A stretch of DNA of 64,000 bases from Tissierellales bacterium (lineage in GTDB: Bacteria > Bacillota > Clostridia > Tissierellales > Tissierellaceae): NCBI GenBank assembly GCA_014360205.1, contig JACIXZ010000008.1, forward strand, positions 1 through 64,000. Direction: 5' to 3'. Shown here piece by piece: positions 43,869 through 53,632 of this stretch (its first letter is position 1; the number at the start of each line of letters is the position of its first letter). A program made the position numbers and the translations under genes. Under the pieces are notes generated by a model that saw nothing but the letters and a program-made list of their open reading frames with translations, was not told where the DNA came from and did not search any database.

Positions 43869-44199
43869 AAATGAATTGATCATGATAAAAATAATGAATG
43901 AATTAGTCCATATATATTTAAACCATGGTTGCAACAATGTAAATATTAACCTGGTATTTGATGAAAATAAAGGCATGGTGGAATTGCAGGGCGCTGTAAA
44001 AAATATAGATGAATCTGTTTTAAACAAACTTAAAATGTCTTTAAACACACCTCGAAGAGATGATACAGAAGAGTATTATTGGGGTTTACTCGGAAGTGAT
44101 TATTCATCTCAATTGAACTTGCTCGATGCAATGGTTGATGAAGGCCAATTAAATTATGATAATGGTATATTGACTTTAAAAGTCATAAGAAGATTTTAG
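43861..44199 (+). CDS. Conserved-looking hypothetical protein, 112 residues
   Basis: Soluble, no signal or membrane segment. Predicted alpha/beta mix: a helix (NELIMIKIMNELVHIYLNHG), then strands (VNINLVFDENKGMVELQGAV) and a motif RRDDTEEYYWGLLG. Starts inside the end of the DUF1576 gene, with AGGAAAAAGCAG before the ATG. Function not recognised; the overlap suggests it serves the membrane protein, perhaps as a cytoplasmic regulator. Confidence 0.75.
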   Translation: MNKNELIMIKIMNELVHIYLNHGCNNVNINLVFDENKGMVELQGAVKNIDESVLNKLKMSLNTPRRDDTEEYYWGLLGSDYSSQLNLLDAMVDEGQLNYDNGILTLKVIRRF

Positions 44200-44218
44200 A
44201 GAGGCATTGAGCCTCTCT
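44198..44218. terminator. Bidirectional terminator between the unknown gene and pepF
   Basis: 8-bp GC-rich stem (44198-44205 with 44211-44218), 5-base loop, T run following on the plus strand. It spans the stop codons of both converging genes. Confidence 0.8.
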
Positions 44219-46032
44219 TATTTTTCGTTTTCTATTTCATCCGTTAATTTTACTATTTCATCTATTAAGCTTCCAATGTATTCGATTGTATTCAATAAAG
44301 GTTCTTCGGTTGTGATATCTACTTTTGCCATCTGTGCTAATTCTACTGGAGTCTTTGTGCCTCCTGCTTTAAGGACATTCTTCCAATCCTCTACTGCGTT
44401 TTCTCCTTCTTTTAATATCCTTTGGCTTACTTGTGTTGCAATAGTTAGACCAGCAGAGTATGTGTAAGGATATAGCCCCATATAATAATGAGGTTGTCTC
44501 ATCCAAGTTAGTTCTGCTCCTTCATTTATTTTTACATCTTCTCCCCAGAATTTCTCAAGAGTTTCTCTTTTCAATTTATTTAGTGTTTGAGCGTTTACGC
44601 TTCCACCTTCATCTATTATTTTATAAACTTCTCTTTGATAATGAGCCTCTAGTAAGTGTGTTACAAAATTGTGATAATATGTTCTAGCTATTATGCTAGA
44701 TATTACCCATCTCTTCATTCTCTTATCAGTTGTGTTTTTCATCAAATAGTTTGCCATTAGCATTTCGTTCATAGTCGATGGTGCTTCTATGAAATAAAGT
44801 GAAGGCCTTGAGTTAAATATGCTTTGATTTCTATGTGCAAGAGTAAAATGACCTGCATGCCCAAGTTCATGTGCAAGTACAAACACTTCTCTCATTCTCT
44901 CAGTCCATGAGATTAGTATATAAGAATGTGCACCATAAGGTGAAGAACAAAAGGCTCCAGTTGATTTGCCTTCATTTTGTACAAAATCAATCCATCTTTC
45001 ATCAAAAGCTCTGTTTAGCATCTCTGTATAATCTTCGCCTAAAACACCAAGTGCACCTAATATATATTCTCTTGCTTCTTCAACGCTAATTTGCGGTTCG
45101 AAATCTGGGTCTACATCTACTTTTAAATCTGCAAAAGTCATTTCATCCAAGTTATAGATTTTCTTTAAAAGTCTCGCATACTTTCTCATATGGGGTGCTA
45201 GTTTTTCCATTATTAAGTCGATTTGCCTATCATAAAGTTCTCTTTCTACTTCTTGAGGGAAAAGCAAAAAATCTATTACTGAATCAAAACCTCTCAATTC
45301 TGATATGGTCTTTTCTGTCTGCACTTGTGTATTGTAAGTAGCTCCAATAGTATATTGGTAATCTCTGAGTTTATTTGAAAAGGCTTCAAATGCTTTTCTT
45401 CTTATCTTTGTATCTTTTTCATACTCCCATTCGCCTTCAAACAAAACAAAACTTAAAGGATATTTTTTACCATCTACTTCAAACTCTCCAAATTTCATAT
45501 CAGCTAATTTAGCCATATTGTATATGTTTTCTGGCGCTTCCAAAGTATTTCCTAAGCTAATTAAAACTCTTTCTGCTTCTTTATGAAGTCTATGAGGTTT
45601 TCTCCTTAGAATATTTTTAAGGTATCCTGCGTTGTCTTCAGATTTATTTAATGCCTCTTCTATAACTTCTTTTGGCAAATTTGATATTTCCTCTTCTATA
45701 AAATCTATTTGAGCGAATACTTTGATGAAAGAATTCATGACTTTAGAGTATAGTGTTTGATTATCCATGTTTGTTTGATCTTCACTTACTTTTAATGATG
45801 CATAGCTAGCTAGCCAGCTAAACAACATCTCAAATTCTCTAAATATATCAAGACAAGAATTTATATCATCTGCAGTTTTTAGTCTACCTTTGTAGTCTCG
45901 TATCATTGTTTCAGCAATTTTTTTAGCCTTTTCTAATGTTTCATTAAATTCTTTCTCTGATTTAAAAATACCTTTCAAGTCCCAAGTTAAATTTACATCG
46001 ACTTCGCTTCTTTTAGGCAATGCGTTTACCAT
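44218..46032 (-). CDS. pepF: Oligoendopeptidase F
   Basis: 604 residues, normal for the M3B family. The zinc motif HELGHAGHF with the third ligand Glu (IEAPSTMNEMLMAN) is seen at about 390-430; the N-terminal helical domain starts WDLKGIFKSEKEF. Cytoplasmic peptidase that cuts medium-length peptides, which suits a peptide-fermenting lifestyle. AAAAGGGGTG precedes the ATG. Confidence 0.95.
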   Translation of the reverse strand: MVNALPKRSEVDVNLTWDLKGIFKSEKEFNETLEKAKKIAETMIRDYKGRLKTADDINSCLDIFREFEMLFSWLASYASLKVSEDQTNMDNQTLYSKVMNSFIKVFAQIDFIEEEISNLPKEVIEEALNKSEDNAGYLKNILRRKPHRLHKEAERVLISLGNTLEAPENIYNMAKLADMKFGEFEVDGKKYPLSFVLFEGEWEYEKDTKIRRKAFEAFSNKLRDYQYTIGATYNTQVQTEKTISELRGFDSVIDFLLFPQEVERELYDRQIDLIMEKLAPHMRKYARLLKKIYNLDEMTFADLKVDVDPDFEPQISVEEAREYILGALGVLGEDYTEMLNRAFDERWIDFVQNEGKSTGAFCSSPYGAHSYILISWTERMREVFVLAHELGHAGHFTLAHRNQSIFNSRPSLYFIEAPSTMNEMLMANYLMKNTTDKRMKRWVISSIIARTYYHNFVTHLLEAHYQREVYKIIDEGGSVNAQTLNKLKRETLEKFWGEDVKINEGAELTWMRQPHYYMGLYPYTYSAGLTIATQVSQRILKEGENAVEDWKNVLKAGGTKTPVELAQMAKVDITTEEPLLNTIEYIGSLIDEIVKLTDEIENEK

Positions 46033-46100
46033 TTTAACACCCCTTTTGTTTCGTTAATCTAAATATAATTATATCAAATATAAAGATTTATACTAGTAAA

Positions 46101-46132
46101 AAATGTGACTTTTTTAAATAAAAGTCACATTT
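46101..46132 (-). terminator. Terminator of htrA
   Basis: 13-bp perfect stem (46101-46113 with 46120-46132) overlapping the htrA stop codon, followed on the minus strand by TTTTAC. Confidence 0.7.
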
Positions 46133-47418
46133 TATTGTTTTGATGCCTCTAAAATCACTTCTACTTTCTTTATCTCACCACTTCTAATTATCTCTAATAA
46201 CGCTTTATCATTAGGTCTGTATGAATATAAACTATTTTTTAAATCATGCATGTTTTCTATGACATCGTCATCTAATTTTATAATTATATCTCCTACTTGC
46301 AATCCCGCTCTCTTTGCTGGACTATTATCTTGAACTTCTAATATGACTGCACCGCTTTCGGCTTCTAAATCTACACCTAATCCCATCTCATATTCTTCTA
46401 CTGAAACCCCTTTAATTCCAAGATATGCTTTTTGATAAGTTCCTGTCTTAATAACTTCTTCAATGATAGGCTTTGCTGTATTTATAGGTATAGCAAAGCC
46501 GAGTCCTACTGCGGTAGAAATCTTTGCAGTGTTAATTCCTATCACTTCACCTTTTGCATTAAGCAATGGCCCTCCACTATTTCCAGGATTTATAGATGCA
46601 TCAGTTTGTATTAAATTATCTATTACCATATTTTCAGATACCTGCACAGATCTATTTAAGCCAGATATTATCCCGCTTGTTACAGTCCTTTGGAACTCAA
46701 GTCCCAATGGATTCCCTATTGCTATAGCCAATTCTCCTACCACGAGTGAATCTGAATCACCTAATACTGCAACCGGCAAATTCTTCTTGTTTACTTTTAT
46801 GATAGCTAAATCCATATAACTATCTGCCCATACTACTTCAGCTTCTGCTTTTTCTCCATTTTCAAATAGAACATTTATTTCTCTTGCATTTCCATCAGAG
46901 ATAACATGAGAATTCGTCAAAATATATCCATTAGAATCTACGATAATCCCTGAACCAATCCCATTGACTAATTGCTGAGCAAACAAATGATCTTTTACTT
47001 CAACTGTTGTTATCCCTACTACAGAGCTCATGCTCTTTTGCACCACAGCAGATACTGTTGTATAGCTATCGTTTGGATTTATTGTTATCTGTTGTTGATT
47101 GTTTGAATTTGGATAATAGTTTGATGCAAACATTCTAATTCCGATATAAGAGCCTAGTAGACCACTTGTCAATGAGATGATTAAAACAACTACAACCAGT
47201 GTTTTCCACTTAAAGTTTATGTTTGCAATAGTTTCATTTTTACTTGATTTAGTAACATCTCTATCTTTTGAATCCTCTTCTTTGAAATCGTACTCTTCAT
47301 TAATGTTAGCATCTTTAATATTTTCTTCTTCAATTTCTTCTTCAACTTCACCTGTTTCCAAATTCTCTTCTAGATCTTCTTCTTTATATTCTTCATCTTT
47401 CATTTCTTCATCTTTCAT
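46132..47418 (-). CDS. htrA: HtrA/DegP-like membrane-anchored serine protease
   Basis: 428 residues. A very acidic cytoplasmic N-terminus (1-65, Glu/Asp-rich), one membrane helix (about 73-95), then the trypsin-like domain with His171 (LTNSHVISDG), Asp203 (MDLAIIKV) and Ser281 (NPGNSGGPLL), and one C-terminal PDZ domain (about 330-425, AGLQVGDIIIKLDDDVI). Extracytoplasmic quality-control protease. GGGAGGG precedes the ATG. Confidence 0.95.
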   Translation of the reverse strand: MKDEEMKDEEYKEEDLEENLETGEVEEEIEEENIKDANINEEYDFKEEDSKDRDVTKSSKNETIANINFKWKTLVVVVLIISLTSGLLGSYIGIRMFASNYYPNSNNQQQITINPNDSYTTVSAVVQKSMSSVVGITTVEVKDHLFAQQLVNGIGSGIIVDSNGYILTNSHVISDGNAREINVLFENGEKAEAEVVWADSYMDLAIIKVNKKNLPVAVLGDSDSLVVGELAIAIGNPLGLEFQRTVTSGIISGLNRSVQVSENMVIDNLIQTDASINPGNSGGPLLNAKGEVIGINTAKISTAVGLGFAIPINTAKPIIEEVIKTGTYQKAYLGIKGVSVEEYEMGLGVDLEAESGAVILEVQDNSPAKRAGLQVGDIIIKLDDDVIENMHDLKNSLYSYRPNDKALLEIIRSGEIKKVEVILEASKQ

Positions 47419-47496
47419 ATATTATCCCTCCCTTTTGTTACATTATATCTTTGTTTTGTGAAAATTATATGATAATGATGTGGACGGTTTCTAAAA

Positions 47497-48255
47497 TCAT
47501 CTAATCTCAAGTTCAACTGGACAGTGGTCAGAACCATATATATCCGAATGAATCTTAGCATCTACAAGTCTATCTTTTAAACTCTCTGAAACTAAAAAAT
47601 AATCTATTCTCCAACCTGCATTTCTCTCTCTAGCTTTTGTTATATAGCTCCACCAAGTATATGCCCCTTCCTTGTCAGGATAAAAGAATCTAAAAGTATC
47701 TATAAATCCAGCTTCTAAGAGTTCAGTGAATTTGTTTCTTTCTTCATCTGTAAATCCTGCACTCCTTCTATTAGAACTAGGATTTTTCAAATCTATTTCT
47801 TTATGAGCTACATTTAAGTCGCCACAAACTATAACTGGTTTTATCTTTTCTAAATCCTTTAAAAAGTTCCTAAATTCATCTTCCCAAACCATTCTATATT
47901 CAAGTCTTTCTAATTCCGTTTTAGAATTTGGCGTATATACATTCACAAGATAAAAATCGTCATATTCTGCTGTTATTATTCTTCCTTCATTGTCATGTTC
48001 TTCTTTATTCATCCCATAGCTTACACTTATTGGTTTTACTTTAGTAAATATTGCAGTTCCTGAATATCCTTTCTTTTGTGCAGAATTGAAGTATTTTTCG
48101 TATTCTTCGAGGTCTACATCTAAATCTAGTTGGCCTTCTTGCATTTTAGTCTCTTGAAGGCATAATATATCTGGATCTAATTTTTTTACTGATTCAATAA
48201 ATCCTTTTTTCATTATTGCTCTTAATCCATTGACATTCCATGATATAAATCTCAT
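47497..48255 (-). CDS. xthA: Exodeoxyribonuclease III
   Basis: 252 residues. MRFISWNVNGLRA, LCLQETKMQ (metal Glu), CGDLNVAHKEIDL, and the C-terminal GSDHCPVELEI with the catalytic Asp-His are all present. AP endonuclease and 3'-5' exonuclease of base-excision repair. The next upstream gene, ttcA-like, ends 14 bases before the start. Confidence 0.96.
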   Translation of the reverse strand: MRFISWNVNGLRAIMKKGFIESVKKLDPDILCLQETKMQEGQLDLDVDLEEYEKYFNSAQKKGYSGTAIFTKVKPISVSYGMNKEEHDNEGRIITAEYDDFYLVNVYTPNSKTELERLEYRMVWEDEFRNFLKDLEKIKPVIVCGDLNVAHKEIDLKNPSSNRRSAGFTDEERNKFTELLEAGFIDTFRFFYPDKEGAYTWWSYITKARERNAGWRIDYFLVSESLKDRLVDAKIHSDIYGSDHCPVELEIR

Positions 48256-48269
48256 TTAATCATCTCCTT

Positions 48270-49127
48270 CTAGTACTCATCTAAAAAAGATGTTTTTATT
48301 CCGTTTTTCTCATACCCTAAAACTTGGTCCAAATTTACATTTTGAGCTGCTCTGAAAATTGACATCTCTACATTTTCATTGGTTTGTTTTAATTCATCAA
48401 TCAAATTTTTTATTTCGTATCTCTTATTCCCAATTTTCTTAGCTGCCACCATACACGCACAGTTTAATGGCCATATTCCGCTTGATTTTATAAATCTTTC
48501 TATATATTTTTCTTCCACTAAATACAAAGGTCTTATGAGTTCTAATCCTTCAAAGTTTTGGGATTTTAGCTTTGGCATCATAGTCTTAAAGCTTCCAGCA
48601 TACAATAAATTGAGCATTGTAGTCTCTATGACATCATTAAAATGGTGACCTAAAGCTAACTTATTACATCCTAGCTCTTTAGCCTTACCATAAAGAGCTC
48701 CTCTTCTCATTCTAGCGCACATATAGCAGGGATACTCTCCTGCAATTCTATCAGCGACTTCAAACACATTTGCGTCAAATATATGTGCAGGTATATCTAA
48801 AAATTTAAGGTTTTCTTCAAGCAATGCCCTTATGTCCTTATGATACCCCGGATCCATTACTATGAATTCAACTTCAAAATTTTGTTTTCCATATTTCTTA
48901 AGTTCTTGGAATAACTTCGCCATTAAAAGACTGTCTTTCCCTCCAGATATCGCAACTGCTATTTTATCGTTGTCTTCTATGAGTTCGTATTCCTTGATTG
49001 CCTTAATAAACTTTGACCAGATTGGTTTTCTGTATTTCTTTATGATGCTTCTTTCGATTTCCTGCAATGTTTTTCTTTCGTTTTCAACAACAACTGGCTC
49101 GCAGTAGTTGATCCTTTCACTTGTCAT
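48270..49127 (-). CDS. TtcA-like tRNA thiolation protein
   Basis: 285 residues. PP-loop ATPase AISGGKDSLLMAKLF (about 58-72), the central CxxC in CYMCARMRRGALY, the GHHFNDVIETTMLNLLY motif and a further cysteine pair (LNCACMVAAKK) characterise the TtcA/Ncs6 group, which makes 2-thiocytidine or related thio-bases with an Fe-S cluster. The C32-specific TtcA assignment is likely but not certain. Confidence 0.85.
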   Translation of the reverse strand: MTSERINYCEPVVVENERKTLQEIERSIIKKYRKPIWSKFIKAIKEYELIEDNDKIAVAISGGKDSLLMAKLFQELKKYGKQNFEVEFIVMDPGYHKDIRALLEENLKFLDIPAHIFDANVFEVADRIAGEYPCYMCARMRRGALYGKAKELGCNKLALGHHFNDVIETTMLNLLYAGSFKTMMPKLKSQNFEGLELIRPLYLVEEKYIERFIKSSGIWPLNCACMVAAKKIGNKRYEIKNLIDELKQTNENVEMSIFRAAQNVNLDQVLGYEKNGIKTSFLDEY

Positions 49128-49155
49128 CTTTAACTACCCCTCTATCATATTTAAA

Positions 49156-49175
49156 AGGAGAGTTAAAACTCTCCT
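49156..49175 (-). terminator. Hairpin after the ychF-like gene
   Basis: 9-bp stem (49156-49164 with 49167-49175) and a 2-base loop at the gene end. The minus-strand tail is TTTTAAAT. Confidence 0.55.
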
Positions 49176-50262
49176 ATACATTAAATCTAAAATTGATTAT
49201 ATCTCCATCTTGTACTATATAGTCTTTTCCTTCTAATGTCAGTAACCCCAATTCTTTTAATTTGACCATGCTCTTATGTTCTTTTAAATCGTTGAATTTA
49301 CATACCTCAGCTCTGATAAATCCTTTTTCAATGTCAGAGTGAATTTTGCCAGCAGCTTCTTTAGCTGTGATTCCTTTTCTAATAGGCCATGCCCTTACTT
49401 CATCTTCTCCTGCTGTCAAGAATGATATAAGCCCTAGGTAATCATAAGCTGTCTTTGATAATAGATCTATGCCAGATTCTTTTATGTTCAAATCTTCCAT
49501 GAAAATTTTTCTATCTTCATCGTCTAATTCCCTTAGTTCTAGTTCAGTTTTTACGGAGATTTCGATCATCGGCGTGTTCGATGCTTTAGAGTATTCATAT
49601 AGCTCATCTTTTTTCGGATAATTTTTGTTAGCCAATTGATTTTCATCTATATTTACCACTAGTATCATAGGTTGCTGTGATAAAAATGAGAAAGTCTTTA
49701 ACACATCTTTTTCTTCATCTGTTAACTCTAGATTGTTTAATAATAGACCATTTTCTAGACACTCTCTACATTTCTTAAGAACTTCTAATTCCAATAGATT
49801 CTCTTTTGTCACTTTTTTAGAAGTTTCAATTCTTTGAATTCTATTTTCTATAACTTGTAAATCGGAAAATAACAACTCTAAATTTAATGTCTCTACATCT
49901 CTCATAGGGTCTATGTCCCCTTCTACATGTATAACATTTTCATCTTCAAATGCTCTGACTACATGCACTAGTAAATCTGTCTTTCTTACATTATCTAAAA
50001 ATAAGTTTCCAGCTCCTTTTCCACTTGATGATCCCTTTACCAATCCAGGCACATCTACTACCTCTATTGTGGCATAAGTGGTTTTTTTAGGTTTGTAAAG
50101 CTCAGTTAAAAATTGAAGTCTTTCATCTGGGATTTTTGCAATTCCAATATTTGCATTGATCTTTCCTGTAGCATATCCAGAAACTTCTATATTTGAACCT
50201 GTCAATAGGTTAAAAAGTGATGTCTTTCCAACAGAAGTTAATCCTACTAATCCTATCTTCAT
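49174..50262 (-). CDS. YchF/OLA1-like ATPase/GTPase
   Basis: 362 residues, the family's usual length. The P-loop is GLTSVGKTS instead of the almost universal GLPNVGKST. The switch region VDVPGLVKGSSSGKGAGN and the base-specificity motif NIDE (NxxE, which favours ATP in YchF) are kept, as is the C-terminal TGS-like domain ending GKDYIVQDGDIINFRFNV. It may be a second, diverged copy next to a standard ychF elsewhere in the genome. Ribosome-associated stress ATPase by family. Confidence 0.85.
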   Translation of the reverse strand: MKIGLVGLTSVGKTSLFNLLTGSNIEVSGYATGKINANIGIAKIPDERLQFLTELYKPKKTTYATIEVVDVPGLVKGSSSGKGAGNLFLDNVRKTDLLVHVVRAFEDENVIHVEGDIDPMRDVETLNLELLFSDLQVIENRIQRIETSKKVTKENLLELEVLKKCRECLENGLLLNNLELTDEEKDVLKTFSFLSQQPMILVVNIDENQLANKNYPKKDELYEYSKASNTPMIEISVKTELELRELDDEDRKIFMEDLNIKESGIDLLSKTAYDYLGLISFLTAGEDEVRAWPIRKGITAKEAAGKIHSDIEKGFIRAEVCKFNDLKEHKSMVKLKELGLLTLEGKDYIVQDGDIINFRFNV

Positions 50263-50294
50263 ATTTTTTCCCCTTTTCTATATATTATGTAAAA

Positions 50295-50323
50295 ATTGTA
50301 TCAGTAAATTGAATAGAATTCAA
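50295..50323 (-). promoter_or_regulatory. Sigma-A promoter of the ychF-like gene
   Basis: Minus strand TTGAAT (50318-50323), 17 bases, TACAAT (50295-50300), about 33 bases upstream of the start codon. Confidence 0.7.
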
Positions 50324-50338
50324 CATAATAACACTTAA

Positions 50339-50367
50339 GAAAAAAATCGGGGTGATAAACCCCGATT
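50339..50367 (-). terminator. Terminator of the arc operon
   Basis: 8-bp GC-rich stem (50345-50352 with 50360-50367) beginning directly after the arcC stop, followed on the minus strand by a long U run (A 50339-50346). Confidence 0.85.
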
Positions 50368-51312
50368 CTACATTTCAATTACAGTCCCTGATAACCCATC
50401 TAAAGCTTCTTTAGCTTTATATAGAGAAGTGATGATTGCTTTTCTTCCTGGTTTTGATTTTGCAAAGTTTACAGCTGCTTTTACTTTAGGAAGCATGCTT
50501 CCTGGTGCGAAATGTCCCTCTTCCATGTATTTGAGAGCTTCTTCAACACTCATATGATCCAAATTCTTTTGATCAGGTTTATTGAAGTTTATTGCTACTT
50601 TTTCAACTTCTGTCAATATCAAAAGAATATCTGCTTCCATATCCTCTGCAAGTCTTTGTGCTGCTAGATCTTTATCTATTACTGCAGCAACTCCTTCTAA
50701 AGATCCATCTTCTTTTTCTATTACAGGAATTCCTCCACCGCCACATGTGACAGCGATTGTGGTATCCCAAAGTGTTTTAATTGTGTCTATCTCAACTATT
50801 TTCTTTGGTAGTGGTGAAGGTACAACTCTTCTATATCCTCTTCCTGCGTCTTCTTTAACTATATAACCCTTTTCTTGAGCTAATTTTTTTGCTTCTTCTT
50901 CTGTGTAGAAAGGACCGATTGGTTTTGTTGGGTTTTTGAATGCTTCGTCGTCTTTATCTACGACAACTTGTGTAATAACAGTTACTACCGGTATATCTCT
51001 GCCTCTTTTCTTTAGTGCAAATCTCAAAGCTTGTTGAATATGATATCCAATATATCCTTGGCTCATTGCTCCACATACATCAAATGGCATTGGTGGGGTA
51101 ACATCTTTTGCAGCTTCTGTGGCAAGTAAAATCCTGCCTACTTGTGGTCCATTTCCATGAACTACTGCAATTTCATATCCTGCTGTTGATATATCAGCTA
51201 TATATTCACTTGTTCTTTTAACTACTTCTAGCTGAGCCTCTGCTGTTGAAGGCATTGACTTGTCTTCTAATGCGTTTCCTCCTAATGCTACTACAACTCT
51301 TGTTGGTCTCAC
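50368..51312 (-). CDS. arcC: Carbamate kinase
   Basis: 314 residues, GTG start with GAGGGGGA upstream. VVVALGGNALEDK at the N-terminus, VVHGNGPQVG, AVTCGGGGIPV and APGSMLPKVKAA mark carbamate kinase, which makes ATP from carbamoyl phosphate in the last step of the arginine deiminase pathway. Follows arcB by 13 bases. Confidence 0.96.
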   Translation of the reverse strand: MRPTRVVVALGGNALEDKSMPSTAEAQLEVVKRTSEYIADISTAGYEIAVVHGNGPQVGRILLATEAAKDVTPPMPFDVCGAMSQGYIGYHIQQALRFALKKRGRDIPVVTVITQVVVDKDDEAFKNPTKPIGPFYTEEEAKKLAQEKGYIVKEDAGRGYRRVVPSPLPKKIVEIDTIKTLWDTTIAVTCGGGGIPVIEKEDGSLEGVAAVIDKDLAAQRLAEDMEADILLILTEVEKVAINFNKPDQKNLDHMSVEEALKYMEEGHFAPGSMLPKVKAAVNFAKSKPGRKAIITSLYKAKEALDGLSGTVIEM

Positions 51313-51325
51313 ATTAAATCCCCCT

Positions 51326-52321
51326 CTAACCTATAGTCGCTACGATAACTGCTTTTATTGTATGCATTCTATTTTCTGCTTCATCAAATACAACTGAGTG
51401 TCTGCTTCTGAATACCTCATCAGTTACTTCTCTTATATCATAACCCTTTTCCATTTGTTCTTTTGCCATCTTTGTCTCAAAATCATGGAAGCTTGGCAAG
51501 CAGTGCATGAATATGCAATCTTCATTTTCTGTCATCTTAATCATTTCCATAGTGACTTTATATGGAGTTAATAGTTTTACTCTTTCTGGTATCTGATCTT
51601 CTTCTCCCATAGATGCCCATACATCTGTATAAATTACATCTGCGCCTTTTACAGCATTTATATCATCGGAAAGCTCTATTTTTGCTCCTGTTTCTTTTGC
51701 TACTTCCAATGCTCTATTCATAGCTTCTTTATCTATTTGATCGATTAGCTCTTTTGGTCCAAGAGCTACATAATGCATGCCCATCTTAGCACAACCATAC
51801 ATCCATGCATAGCTCATGTTGTTTCTGACATCACCAGCAAATACTAATTTAACTTTGTTTAAAGGCTTAGCAACATGCTCTTCTATGGTCAATAAATCTG
51901 CTAATATCTGAGTTGGATGGTCTACATCTGTTAGTCCATTCCAAACAGGAACTCCTGAATATTTTGCTAAATCCTCAACAACTTCTTGTTTGAATCCTCT
52001 GTACTCTATTCCATCGTAAAATCTTCCCAAAACTTTTGCAGTGTCTTCAAGTGATTCTTTTTTGCCCATTTGTGAACTTGCTGAATCTAGGAATGTAACA
52101 TGTGCTCCCTCTTCTAATGCTGCGACTTCAAAAGCACATCTTGTCCTTGTTGATGATTTTTCAAATAGCAGTACTATATTTTTGCCTCTTAGTACATAGT
52201 TGTAAATTCCTGCTCTTTTTTTGGCTTTCAAATCATGAGATAGATCCAATAAATATCTAATTTCTTCAGGTGTGAAATCCATTAGTGTTAAAAAACTTCT
52301 TCCTTTTAAATTAACTGCCAT
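51326..52321 (-). CDS. arcB: Ornithine carbamoyltransferase (catabolic)
   Basis: 331 residues. The carbamoyl phosphate site [25 protein letters not shown] and MHCLPSFHD are seen. In this operon it works in the catabolic direction, splitting citrulline into ornithine and carbamoyl phosphate. Ribosome site AGGAGGAG. Confidence 0.96.
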   Translation of the reverse strand: MAVNLKGRSFLTLMDFTPEEIRYLLDLSHDLKAKKRAGIYNYVLRGKNIVLLFEKSSTRTRCAFEVAALEEGAHVTFLDSASSQMGKKESLEDTAKVLGRFYDGIEYRGFKQEVVEDLAKYSGVPVWNGLTDVDHPTQILADLLTIEEHVAKPLNKVKLVFAGDVRNNMSYAWMYGCAKMGMHYVALGPKELIDQIDKEAMNRALEVAKETGAKIELSDDINAVKGADVIYTDVWASMGEEDQIPERVKLLTPYKVTMEMIKMTENEDCIFMHCLPSFHDFETKMAKEQMEKGYDIREVTDEVFRSRHSVVFDEAENRMHTIKAVIVATIG

Positions 52322-52334
52322 ATTTTTCTCCTCC

Positions 52335-53555
52335 TTATATTTTTTCTCTAATAAAAGGCATACTCATGCATCTAGGGCCACCTCTGCCCCTTGACAGCTC
52401 TGAACTAGATATTATATTTAACTTAATGCCTTCTCTATCTAATATTTCATTTGTAACATAGTTCCTAGAATATACTACCACTTCTCCTGGGGCTATGCAA
52501 AGGGTATTTGATCCATCATTCCATTGTTCTCTTGCAGCATCTACAACGCTATCTCCACCGCATTTAATAAACTTTATACCCTTTATATTTAAATTCGTTT
52601 CCAATATTTCATTTAAACTGCCAATTTGAGGAGTTATTTTTACGCTGTTTTTATCCTTTTTTTCTAATACAAATGATTTCATTGTTTGTTCTACATTTGG
52701 ATGTATGACAAATTTATCATAATCTACCATTGTAAATACTGTGTCTAAATGCATAAAGGTCCTTTGTTTTGGGATATCTATTGCTATTATTCTATCAAAT
52801 GTATTTTCACCTTTAAATATGTTAAGTGCAATTTTTTCAATAGCATTTGGATTAGTTCTTTCTGAAACGCCTATAGCTAACACTTTATCACTTAAAACTA
52901 AAATATCTCCACCTTCGATAGAAAACTCTTCTTGTCTTTCATAGAGGTGCTGTACTTTTTTATATTTTGGGTGATAGTTAAAAATATATTTTGCAAACAA
53001 AGTCTCTCTATTTCTAGTATGCGTATTCATTTTATGAATTGAAACTTTGTCTCCAATACATGCAAATGGATCTCTAGTGAAATAAAGATTTGGCATAGGG
53101 TCTATTAAAAACGGGTAATCGTTTTCTAAATATTCTGCTAAATGTACTTTTACTGTGTTTTTGATCTCTGATTTTCTAACGCCTGCCATCATCTTTAAAA
53201 CCATTTCTTTTTTGTCTAAAGATAAGAAATACTCTTTTAGCGAAATGATATTGAAATCTTCCTTTATTCCTGCTTCATAAAGAAATTCTTCAATAAATGA
53301 ATTTAATACTTCCCTTTCTAAAAGGGACTCTACAACTAAGTCTTCTAGGTATACGACTTCTACATCCTTTGATTTTAAAGTCTCTGCGAATTCATCATGT
53401 TCTTTCTGTGCGATTTTTAGATATGGTATATCGTCGAATAGTAGCCGATCCAAATACTCCGGCATCAAATTTTCTATTTCTTTTCCAGGCCTATGAAGCA
53501 TGACCTGCCTAAGCCTGCCTATCTCTGAATTAACTTCAATCACAGGATTTTTCAA
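52335..53555 (-). CDS. arcA: Arginine deiminase
   Basis: 406 residues from TTG 53555, which has GGTGGAG 5 bases upstream; the in-frame ATG at 53630 lies upstream of the -35 box and cannot be used. Family motifs: [49 protein letters not shown] and the catalytic cysteine in [12 protein letters not shown]. Converts arginine to citrulline and ammonia. First gene of arcA-arcB-arcC. Confidence 0.96.
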   Translation of the reverse strand: MKNPVIEVNSEIGRLRQVMLHRPGKEIENLMPEYLDRLLFDDIPYLKIAQKEHDEFAETLKSKDVEVVYLEDLVVESLLEREVLNSFIEEFLYEAGIKEDFNIISLKEYFLSLDKKEMVLKMMAGVRKSEIKNTVKVHLAEYLENDYPFLIDPMPNLYFTRDPFACIGDKVSIHKMNTHTRNRETLFAKYIFNYHPKYKKVQHLYERQEEFSIEGGDILVLSDKVLAIGVSERTNPNAIEKIALNIFKGENTFDRIIAIDIPKQRTFMHLDTVFTMVDYDKFVIHPNVEQTMKSFVLEKKDKNSVKITPQIGSLNEILETNLNIKGIKFIKCGGDSVVDAAREQWNDGSNTLCIAPGEVVVYSRNYVTNEILDREGIKLNIISSSELSRGRGGPRCMSMPFIREKI

Positions 53556-53597
53556 AATAACTCCACCCTTCAAATATTGTATGAAATCGTTAACCTT

Positions 53598-53626
53598 ATT
53601 ATATAAATAAGATAAAATCTTGTCAA
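53598..53626 (-). promoter_or_regulatory. Consensus sigma-A promoter of arcABC
   Basis: Minus strand TTGACA (53621-53626), exactly 17 bases, TATAAT (53598-53603): a perfect consensus on all counts. Transcription should start near 53591, giving a leader of about 36 bases to the TTG start. Such a strong promoter implies heavy expression or repressor control. Confidence 0.9.
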
Positions 53627-53632
53627 ACAATT

